A stretch of 64,000 nucleotides of DNA from Bugula neritina (taxonomy: Eukaryota > Bryozoa > Gymnolaemata > Cheilostomatida > Bugulidae): the NCBI GenBank assembly GCA_964035545.1, contig OZ037766.1, forward strand, positions 29,967,140 to 30,031,139, read 5' to 3'. The notes under the pieces are model-generated. The model ran no database searches, was not told where the DNA came from, and saw nothing but the letters and a program-made list of their open reading frames with translations. Made by a program: the position numbers and the translations under genes. The first letter of the stretch is position 1. Every line of letters begins with the position of its first letter. Shown one piece after another: positions 1 through 8,553 of the stretch.

Positions 1-324
1 TTCGGTAGTTTCTACAGTTGCTTGGTATATTACTCTGCTCTCCTGACAGTTTTCTTCCAGTGTACAACTTTCTTTTTCTCTGCAGTTGCAGTTTTTTCTG
101 GGGGTTTTGTTTTGTTGCTTCTGTTTCTCTGTTTTTCTGATATTCTGTTTTTGTGGGCGTCTAAATTATGGTCTGTTTTATGTTTGGCATGCAGCTGTAG
201 CTAACTTTTATATTGTTTTTGTTGATTATTTTATAGAGTGGATGTTCAGATTTTAAAGAAGTTTTTTTGCAATTTTTGTGGTTACATATTGGCTGTGTGT
301 TGGATTGTACCAATCTACTTTTTT
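1..324 (-). mobile_element. Penelope-like element fragment, upstream part only (window-edge partial)
   Basis: This is the 5' half of the minus-strand Penelope-like remnant described in full at 8554..9249; the rest lies left of the window. Read on the minus strand it carries a piece resembling the end of the reverse transcriptase region (beginning near 324 with Lys-Lys-Val-Asp-Trp-Tyr-Asn-Pro), then a second frame containing Val-Ser-Tyr-Ser-Cys-Met, then the start of the third, endonuclease-containing frame (open from base 165 downward). Confidence 0.7.
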
Positions 325-2415
325 ATATTATATATATGTTCAACCATTCAACCACTGAGCATTATAACCTATGAAATCTCAAAATGGTAATAAAGTCTGC
401 TTTGTCCTTTCTTCGACCATAAAAATTAATCTTTTTAACCTAAAAGGTGAACCCTAAGCTTTGCATATACATTTTATATTTATTCAAACATATTATACAA
501 CGTGCCCATAAATTTTTTGTCAAAATTTCATCTGCTCCTACAAAATAAAAATCGGAGATGCATTTTATGTGGTGGTGACACATTTAGAACTTTGTTTACC
601 AGATTAATTTGTCTGCAATTTTATTGGCTAATATGTTCTCACAAGGCTAATACTAATTGGCTTGCACAGCAGAGTTTTATTGATGATGAAGTTTTCCTTA
701 AATTAAGGTGATGCAATCAAATACCAAATAGCTAAACGATCATGATAATGACATGGTATACATAATATTAATGGCCTGCGAGATATACTTAATATATGCA
801 AATCGTTCATTACACTAAAAACCATTAGAACAGGATTCTACATGGTTTAATGTCAAAAAGTCATGCCATTAATTATCTTGTCACTGAGTAATTGTTGACA
901 ATAAAACACAAGCTATCTTTTAGCCAATAAAATAGCTGGTTTATATGATATATTGAGTAACAGGTTGCTCAACTATAGTGATGATGCATGACAAAAATGA
1001 ATTTTTTCGTGATGACATCAGTAATATTATGTATATTATAAATTACTAGTGAAAAGCTATAATTTATACTTTCATCATTTAGTCTCAGTGCAGCTGCTCT
1101 AATTATTGGTATTAATAAAATTATATTGTAAGCACTAAGAGATGACGCATATATATATGCTTCAAATCAGAAAATAAAATTCTAATTTTCTTCTCCCATA
1201 TATAGTACTTAAGGTATTTAGAAATTTTTTTTGAACGGCATCTTTAAAACAATTCATTTTTTCAGTCTAACTTTTAATAGCCATATCAGCTACTGTGTAA
1301 TCAATTAGGTGGTAGAATGCGTAGAATCAACTCTCTTGCATTGAAAATAAATATTATATTATAGACCTTCAATTAATGCTTTCTTTTAACTTTAACTACA
1401 ATTAAATTTGTATACATATTCTCCTTATAATACTAAATAATTCAAGTGATCAATAATACCAATGAAGTATTTTGATCTTATATTTAATTTTACCAACATT
1501 TCATAAAAGCAGCTATTCATTCAACCAGGTACCAACTCAGCTTTTTGCAAGCCACAGGCCACTACTGAGTAGTATTTGAGTTAAAAATCAAACAAATTTA
1601 TATTGCTAAGCGAATCTTACCACGAATCAACATAAATAACTGCATATCTATGTGCATGATGAAGATATAGCACCTTTGTGTATTATAATATTATCTGTAC
1701 TTCATACAGTTGAATGAAAAAAAGATTTTCCCAATAAAACACAGATTATTAGAACTTTAGTTTCAATGCTTAGGTTGAAATATAAAATAATTACAAAATA
1801 GAAGATGTGACACAGATGACTACTTTATATTTTTACCACTTGAAGAGTAAGTTATTAACTAGGCAAATTACTCATAATCTGGATCATTAAATATGGAACT
1901 GATCACTGGGTAAGGACCTATAAATCTGACAATTAATCTCTATAATACGATATGAACGCAGAAGTAGCATACACTATTTTTCAACAGCCTGCTATAACTG
2001 TAACATATTATCATTACAGGATGTTCCAATTTTACAATTTTACTTTCTTTATTAGTGTGGTATTAAAACTTAAATAATGCTGATATAGTGTAAAAATGCA
2101 AATATTTCACCAAAAGCTTGACGGGGTGATTTTAATATGTTGACTACAAGTTGCTTACTAAAGTATACTTTCAACTTTTACCTTTCACCACTATGTCCCC
2201 ATAAGTCAAGTAGCTGATACAACTTGCTTGCTGTTTATCTATAATTGATTAGTTTGATGGGCTGAAGAAAAGACAATCTGCATATTGTCATTAATTGTAG
2301 CTATCTTACAAATCTTATTTTTATTTTAAAGTCATCCTGCTATGACTCACTATAAACACTTATGTTGCAAATTATATTTAGCAATAATTTGGTAATGAAG
2401 CTCCTAGAACATCAA
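325..2415. other. Unrecognised AT-rich spacer upstream of lectin A
   Basis: About 2.1 kb with no gene I can support. Short open frames here lack any family resemblance. A canonical AP-1-type heptamer (TGACTCA) sits at 2343..2349, about 110 bp upstream of the TATA box of lectin A; its use is unproven. Equivalent stretches are 9250..11340, 18242..20398, 27237..29327, 36232..38322, 45217..47307, 54212..56302 and, partial, 63197..64000. Confidence 0.6.
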
Positions 2416-2466
2416 CCAATCAGATAGCTGAGTTACATGGTAATCGCTTAAAGATTTGGTATATAA
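2416..2466 (+). promoter_or_regulatory. Lectin A promoter: CCAAT box and TATA box (unit 1)
   Basis: A CCAAT box at 2416..2420 precedes a TATATAA box at 2460..2466, which lies 76 bp before the start codon. Transcription would begin near 2490, giving a 5' leader of about 50 nt. The stretch from CCAAT to ATG (126 nt) aligns by eye nearly base for base with that of lectin B (129 nt) on the other strand. That shared ancestry supports its being a real core promoter. Confidence 0.7.
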
Positions 2467-2541
2467 GGAGAAGGTTGAGATTTAATAAACAAATCAGTAC
2501 TGAATATCAGTTACACTACAAGAGAAACTAGAACTATTACT

Positions 2542-3635
2542 ATGAGGAAGAGCATAGCCTGTGGTCTACTATTGGCAGCAGTTTTTGCTGTCTCTGTTGA
2601 TCTGAGTGATGCAACTTGTGGACGTAAGTAAAATATGGACTTATCAAATCCTAATTTCAGAGTTGAAAATATTAATTAAATGCTTATCATCAATTACTAT
2701 ATTATAGTATATACAAAGTATTAGCTAATATTTATGCATATAAGCTAACTTTAATGAGTTTCTAAGCGTTTGAGCAATAAATTGTCGTATTAAAACAAAT
2801 GATAGTTTTTAAGTCCAATAAAAACATTTGTTTGAGTTTGAAAAGTTAATGAGACAGTAGAACTGTATTAAAAACTAAACATTTGTAATCTACAAAAAAT
2901 TTCTTTCATATTTAATAAAAAAATTATCCCTATCCTAAATGACATGATATTTAATGTTTAAAAAGTTTAGTTTAATCCCGAGTATTTTTTCAGATGGAGT
3001 AAACTGCCCCAGTGGGTATCTCCACAATCCACATTCTAGCACCTGCTACAAAATTGTTACATTGTCAAAGAACTGGGATAATGCCAAAGCCTACTGTGAA
3101 GGAAATGGAGACAGACTTGCTGTGTTTGACAGTACTGACTCTATTTCTTGGGCTAAACACATGAGAAAAACTCACTCAGGTAAATTACTATAATATAACT
3201 TTCAAAATATATTATGATAAAACGTTTGCTTTTTTGAGTGCACATTTATATTGAAATATAGCTCCCCTATCATAGTTCGAGCAAAAATGGTTTATATTAT
3301 TGCAATGAAATAAAAGTAATACTCCGATATTTTTGTTTAAGAAAAAAAGATCATTGGCTAGAGCTAATATAGAAAATATTTTTACCCTATTTTATGCAGC
3401 ATGGAAAGGGCATATCAACAAATACATTTGGATTGGCGGAAGAAACTATCATGGTGTCTGGCAATGGGATGGGAAACTCAAGAAAGACATAGTTGTAGAG
3501 GACTGGTACCCCCAACGCCCCAACAATTTAGGAGGTCCTCAAGACTGTCTCGGTCTATTTGCTGATAGTAATGACCTCAAGTGGGATGATGGAACCTGCA
3601 CTTCTGCGGAATATTTTATGTGTGAAAAATATTAA
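2542..3635 (+). CDS. Secreted single-domain C-type lectin A (unit 1; three exons)
   Basis: Spliced CDS join(2542..2623, 2994..3179, 3400..3635), 504 nt, 167 residues. Both introns (370 and 220 nt) begin GT and end AG, and both interrupt a codon after its first base. Residues 1-24 look like a signal peptide, with likely cleavage after Ser-Asp-Ala. The rest is a long-form C-type lectin domain: Cys32-Cys45 (N-terminal hairpin), Cys62-Cys164 and Cys139-Cys156 fit the three standard disulfides, with Trp-Ile-Gly-Gly at 100-103. The usual Glu-Pro-Asn or Gln-Pro-Asp position reads Arg-Pro-Asn (129-131), and Trp-Asn-Asp reads Trp-Asp-Asp (151-153). It is expected to act outside the cell binding glycans or other ligands; classic mannose binding is doubtful. 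Cys26 gives the mature protein an odd cysteine. The start is chosen because ATG opens the signal peptide just below a TATA box. An immune, mucus or venom-type role cannot be separated from sequence. Confidence 0.88.
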
Positions 3636-3751
3636 CTAATAGAATAATTCAAACACTCTTTCTGTTTGTCACATCACAATAGCATGTATGTACTTTCAAT
3701 AATGATCGAAGTTTTCTTTTGACAAGTGATAAATTTTTGCATTGTTTTAAA

Positions 3752-3757
3752 AATAAA
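3752..3757 (+). terminator. Polyadenylation signal AATAAA of lectin A
   Basis: The first AATAAA after the lectin A stop, 117 nt downstream, implies a short 3' UTR. Equivalent sites: 12677..12682, 21735..21740, 30664..30669, 39659..39664, 48644..48649 and 57639..57644. Lectin B has no AATAAA near its stop; an ATTAAA variant lies at 6541..6546 (minus). Confidence 0.5.
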
Positions 3758-3988
3758 TATATTCATGCAGAGTATATTCAGCTAATTGTGTCTTTACAAA
3801 ACTAAAGTTATATCAGATACATTTTGCATTAACGGAAAGCAAATAATTATAATTCATTATAGTTGATCTTACCTTTAAAAAGAATTTTCAAAACTTAAAA
3901 TTCAATTCTTTAAGCATTTTTGAATGTTAATACCTTTACATATCTTTATAAACATTAATAAAATAACCTTTGAATTATTGTAAAAAGG

Positions 3989-4248
3989 GAGCAGCCATGG
4001 TCTAGGGGTTAGAGCGTTTGCCTAGTAAACATGAAGTCATGGGTTCGAGCCCTGACAAAGGCCATTGGTAATGTTAGGAAAAGCACATAGTCATAATTGT
4101 TCCCGTGCCTCATTTAAATAAGTCCTTAGCTCCTTTTAACAAAAACCCTTTCTATCACAGATTTCTCACAGGGATAGCAACGATAAACTTGCGTGAGTTG
4201 TTTTTGTTGAATCATTTTAAGAATTTATATTATAAGAATTATATATAC

Positions 4249-4258
<10 letters not shown>
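3989..4258 (+). mobile_element. tRNA-derived SINE (unit 1)
   Basis: The head carries RNA polymerase III box A (TGGTCTAGGGG, 3998..4008) and box B (GGTTCGAGCCC, 4042..4052) at tRNA-like spacing. A non-tRNA body of about 200 bp follows and runs into AT array 1. The cloverleaf is degenerate: the acceptor arm does not pair, the T stem has a mismatch, and the base before the presumed anticodon is not T. It is therefore a SINE rather than a working tRNA gene. The 3' limit is set at the start of the microsatellite and is uncertain; no target-site duplication was found. Confidence 0.65.

Positions 4259-4318
<60 letters not shown>
4259..4318. repeat. AT array 1, unit 1 (60 bp)
   Basis: Pure (AT)30 directly after the SINE, preceded by short ACAT repeats and followed by GTAT repeats. 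It is the shortest of the seven copies. A microsatellite grown from a SINE tail is the simplest reading. Confidence 0.95.
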
Positions 4319-4330
<12 letters not shown>

Positions 4331-6344
4331 ATATATGGCTATCACGGCTAGCACCATCGCAGCAAGCATATGCATCGTGCCATAATGTATGGAGAGGGAG
4401 ACTGAGGAGTTGTCCTTTCGATAATAATACTACAAAATCTCTACATCATAATTATTTTCTCTGATCTAGTTAAAACCTCTTAGATACAGGGTATTGAAAA
4501 TTTAGTTTGCTCGTTTCAGCCATGAAAATTTTTTTAAAACTCTCATAACTGCATTTTGTAAATTTGACAATTGCAAATTTGCAGTGTATATTTAAAAACT
4601 AAAAACCTTGTGAACCGATAACTTAGTGTTTAGATGCATGTTCATAAGTGTTATAATGGCACATAGAGTTCACTTCTTATTAGCTATAATTAGTAGTTAT
4701 ATAATGATTTCTATGTGAATCATGCATTTCCTTCTTATTGTCATAGTCAGCATCTATATATAATGCTTGTGTATATATAGTTATTGCTTATAAACGGTTA
4801 GTAATAGTTGCTATAATAGATTCCAAAGTGCTATTGCCATCTTATATTCATAGTAGTTGTACCAAATAAATCAACATGTAATACATTACAAGTCAGCACC
4901 ATCTTGTCACACACAATCACACATACCATTATACCAATAAGCTAGCTTAGTTTGTATACTTGTAGAATTCCAGTGCCTTTAAATGCTATTGACTAAAACT
5001 TTTAAACTTCTATCATTACTAATCCAGTTGCATACCATTGACAAAAAAAGACATGAACTAAATAAGTAGTTCATTGAACAATATTAAACTTTTAAATTCT
5101 ATCTTCATTTGTGCTTTGATGCAAAGCACTGAACTTACGAAACTTATTCAACAGGTGGTTAATGGAATTTCATTTTTTTTTAACTTTTTGTGATGCTGTT
5201 AAACAAATTATAGTCGTTTTCTATTCAATTACAACCTTATCTAATAAAGCATCTACAGAATTGCACTACTATAGGAAACCATGCAGGCTGATATACGTTT
5301 TGGATAATTTGCATTCAATTTGTTCATTAAACTATCAATTTAGTAATCTGATATGCTCATTTGCTACTCACCCAACGCTGTCAGAGCTGACCAAATTATG
5401 TTAGAATTTGCTGTTATGCTAGTTGAGCAAGGCAGAGAGAAGCAATGGCAACAATATCAACAAAAAAATCAGGCTTGTCACTTTTGGGAATAAAAAGTTA
5501 TAAAGCTGTTTATAATAAAATCTTAAAGAATTTACAAGAGTCAAGTGAAAACAGTTTTTGACTTGCTGCTTCAACATGTAGGTTCTGCAAATGCTAAAAA
5601 CACAATGGCTGAATACTTATTTTATTTCTCGTCTATTAAAATAAAAATTACAAATCTAAGTCAATAAGTTTTCTCATAAATTTACTGGCTCATACCCCCA
5701 TGACCGTTGTGACCCAGTTACCCCTACACACCATGTGCAGCAAATTAAGACTGAAAATTGAAACTAGTTTTAAGTCATTATAAAATTTTACCAGGCCGTG
5801 GTATTTTCTAGTGATTGTTATAAATATGTAAAGGAAAAAAGGCTGAGAGGGAAACATGCAATGATGAAGTGCATTCAACTGTCATATATATACTGCGTGG
5901 TAATTTGTATGTGTTTGAGGCTCATGATGAAAAACCATCATGGATTCATATATCCCAATTTGCAAAAAGCTTAAGAGAAAACATAAAAAGCCCAACAAAA
6001 TTAGAAAAAGTTTAATTATTTATTTATGTTGTATTTTTTAGCATTTTATTAGTTTAGGGCAAACACATTCTGTATATTAGCAGCTAAATTGCAAAAAATA
6101 GCCAAAAAACAGAGAGATCGAGTGTGCACTAAAGAAAGTAAAATGGCCCTGATTGAGTTCTACATATGGTTTATGATGTTCGATTCAAACGCATGCAAAC
6201 ATGCTTTATTGTGCATGACAGCATATTAACATATAATAAACGTATTTATCTCCTTTGCAATATCTAGCCAGTTGTGATTGTTTAGGCTACTCTATATATG
6301 ATACTTATTTAAATATTGTTCTACAGCAGATTTTAGTTTTTTTA
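4319..6344. other. Unrecognised spacer between the convergent lectin genes
   Basis: About 2 kb without a gene I can support. A perfect 8-bp-stem hairpin lies at 5053..5074. Two plus-strand stretches without a start codon, at about 5777..5890 and 5880..6015, faintly recall the tail of a retroelement integrase (see findings) but are not called. Equivalent stretches: 13309..15334, 22304..24329, 31299..33324, 40284..42309, 49275..51300 and 58268..60293. Confidence 0.6.
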
Positions 6345-6369
6345 ATATATATATATATATATATATACA

Positions 6370-6435
<66 letters not shown>
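6345..6435. repeat. AT array 2, unit 1 (interrupted, 91 bp)
   Basis: A 23-bp AT tract, a short CACTG interruption, then a 63-bp TA tract. It lies 127 bp past the stop codon of lectin B and may fall in its 3' UTR or just beyond. Confidence 0.95.
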
Positions 6436-6438
<3 letters not shown>

Positions 6439-6561
6439 ATATACCAAGTAATTGGTTGTAGAAAAATGCTTGAAACAAACAAAAAGTTCCAAAAGCAAAG
6501 AAAAATAAATAAAAAACAAAAATTATAATTTTTGAAGCCTTTTAATATAGTATATTTATAC

Positions 6562-7647
6562 TTAATATTTTTCACACATAAAATAATGCGCAGCAGTGCA
6601 GGTTCCATCATCCCATTGAAGATTCTGATTGTTAGCAAATAGACCGAGACAGTCTTGAGGGCCTCCCGCATTGTTGGGACGTTGAGGGTACCAATCCTCT
6701 ACAACTATGTCTTTCTCGAGTTTCCCATCCCATTGCCAGACCCCTTGATAGTTTCTTCCGCCAATCCAGATGTATTTGTTGATATGCCCTTTCCATGCTG
6801 CATATAAGATAAGATAAAATATAGATGTATTTCACTAGCAGCTTTGTGCAATCCTAAATGCAAGACTATAATATTATTGTTATTTTGCTGATGTTATTTG
6901 CCATAATCTAGACTAAAGCTCGTTTCAAGAAGCATAATATATATAACTATTCCAATATGATTGTGCACTCAAATCCACAATATATCTTTAAAAATTATGA
7001 GAATTCACCTGAGTGAGTTTTCCTCATATGTTTAGCCCAGGATATAGAGTCAGTACTATCAAACACAGCCAGTCTGTCTCCATTTCCTTCACAGTAGGCT
7101 TTGGCATCATTCCATTTCTTTGACAACGTAACAATTTTGTAGCAGGTGCTAGAATGTGGATTGTAGATATAGCCACTGGGGCAGTTTACTCCATCTGAAA
7201 AAAATATATATTTAGAATGAGCCAAAAATTTTAAACTCAAAATATCAAGTCATGTAAGATACAAGTATTATCTTTTATGTGTGACAACATTTTGTGTCAA
7301 TTATAACAAGCGTTTGATGATTTTTGCAATAGTCAAAAACCATTAATAATTAATACAACTATTGCTTTTTTAATTTTCCACATTTCTGCTAATCCGTTCA
7401 TTAAAATTGTAAAAAAATAATTAGTTCTAATACGTTTATTTATTTCAAGAGCAATGCAAGAACTTATTAAATTTGGTAAATTCTCAACAGTTTAGTTTTA
7501 CATCTATTAACATTTTATTTGCAATTCTAAACTTGAACCCTATATAAGAACTTTGCTTTACTTACGTCCACATGTTGCATCACTCAGATCAAAACAGACA
7601 GCAATAATTGCTGCCAATAGTAGACCACAGGCTATGCTCTTCTTCAT
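6562..7647 (-). CDS. Secreted single-domain C-type lectin B (unit 1; three exons)
   Basis: Spliced CDS complement(join(6562..6797, 7009..7194, 7566..7647)), 167 residues. Exon sizes (236, 186, 82 nt) and intron phases equal those of lectin A; introns are 371 and 211 nt. It is an inverted paralogue of A, differing at 20 residues: 2, 14, 15, 18, 19, 37, 38, 54, 56, 57, 107, 117, 133, 145-148, 150, 158 and 160. All six domain cysteines, Trp-Ile-Gly-Gly, Arg-Pro-Asn and Trp-Asp-Asp are kept. B carries Asn145-Asn-Gln-Asn148 and Gln150 where A has Asp-Ser-Asn-Asp and Lys, so the loop before Trp151 loses charge. Residues 58-106 are identical, although six silent changes fall in codons 69-85, which indicates selection on the protein. 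B runs toward lectin A, with about 2.9 kb between stop codons. Secreted ligand binding is inferred as for A, and specificity may differ. Confidence 0.88.
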
Positions 7648-7725
7648 AGTAATAGTTTTAGTTTCTCTTGTAGTGTATAACTGATTTTCAGTACTGATGT
7701 GCTTATCACATCTCAACACTCTCCC

Positions 7726-7776
7726 TTATATACCAAATCTCAATGTGATTACCAAGTAACTTAGCTACCTGATTGG
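7726..7776 (-). promoter_or_regulatory. Lectin B promoter: TATA box and CCAAT box (unit 1)
   Basis: On the minus strand a CCAAT box at 7776..7772 is followed by TATATAA at 7732..7726, 78 bp before the ATG. Spacing and flanking bases match the lectin A promoter. B promoters face away from the A promoter of the following unit, which is about 3.6 kb away. Confidence 0.7.
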
Positions 7777-8553
7777 TTGTTTTTTGTCCAGTAAACCGTA
7801 AATATATTGCAAAACCATCACTAAACATTATTTTTTATATATGACTAAATAAATTATGTCTCTTATACGTATGTAGTTATGACAATTTTCTAGGTCTTGT
7901 TTTTTTAAATTAGCATCAGAAATTATCTTTCAAAAATTGTACATTGCATGAAAGCCCAACAAAAAATTAATTATAATATTTCATTGCATTATATTCTAGT
8001 AAACAACATCTGTTAGATTTATAATTGAGTGTAAAAGACATTGTTAAAATTATTAGCTTAAAATTTCTGCTAATACAAAAGCTAGACTAGACACTGCTTC
8101 TTGCTACTTGAAGAATCTCTGACAGACTCCATTAATGCATTGCTAAGATGTTGATATAGATTTAAGCTGTCATGTCTATAAACTGTTTATTTGAAGGCTT
8201 TATGCTCAATAAAAAGTTTTAATGTAGACTTTGTGTAGAAATATATATATATATTATCAAGAAAAAGAGCAATTTAATTAGATATTATTTTATTGTGCTA
8301 CTAATTACTATTAGTTTCATTCCTCTGCAGCACTCTTCAGGCACAATATTGAATTCAAATTTTACATTAAGAAAATCAACATGCTAAACGTACAATGTAA
8401 AACATAACACAAACATAGCAGTGGCTTTGGTGTTATATAGGTTTGTAAGTGTTTTTAAATATATAAAAAACATAATGTAAAAACACAATTGATAGTAGAT
8501 GAAGTTGTTGTTGGGTGACTATGCTCTGTGGGTATTTGGATATTATTTAATTG
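7777..8553. other. Spacer upstream of lectin B, probably including the 3' untranslated end of the Penelope-like element
   Basis: No gene seen. The part from about 8320 to 8553 directly follows the endonuclease stop codon on the minus strand. It contains a CCTGAAGAGTGC-type segment at about 8332..8343 that resembles 3' ends of Penelope-like elements, so it may be element sequence. The rest holds a short AT tract near 8240 and is unrecognised. Equivalents: 16769..17545, 25764..26540, 34759..35535, 43744..44520, 52739..53515 and 61724..62500. Confidence 0.5.

Noticed and set aside
22-204. A hydrophobic plus-strand 60-residue frame, and a similar 76-residue plus frame at 8600..8830
   Set aside because: Both lie antisense to the Penelope-like coding remnant, whose minus-strand reading has recognisable motifs. 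The hydrophobicity comes from the T-rich complement.
502-711. A 69-residue plus-strand open frame upstream of lectin A
   Set aside because: No family resemblance, and no promoter or splice context was seen.
2954-3193. A 79-residue open frame starting with Met at 2954
   Set aside because: It contains intron 1 sequence and runs into intron 2. The signal-peptide exon at 2542..2623 joins to 2994 in frame, which gives a complete domain.
3333-3635. A 100-residue open frame starting with Met at 3333
   Set aside because: Its first 22 codons are the end of intron 2; the real coding part begins at the AG acceptor, base 3400, as exon 3 of lectin A.
3991-4064. A functional tRNA gene
   Set aside because: Box A and box B are good, but the acceptor stem does not pair, the T stem has a mismatch and the anticodon loop is abnormal; a SINE head fits better.
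4105-4464. Open frames made largely of Ile-Tyr repeats over the AT arrays (here and at every AT array on both strands)
   Set aside because: They are translations of (AT)n, with no family resemblance, and their lengths change with the microsatellite.
5162-5404. An 80-residue open frame in the spacer, and a 62-residue minus frame at 5690..5878
   Set aside because: No recognisable domain, signal or splice context. They are identical in all units only because the whole unit is.
6342-6671. Minus-strand frames of 67 to 125 residues overlapping lectin B exon 3
   Set aside because: They are shadow frames of exon 3 extended by the AT array; the correct frame is fixed by homology with lectin A and by the matching splice phase.
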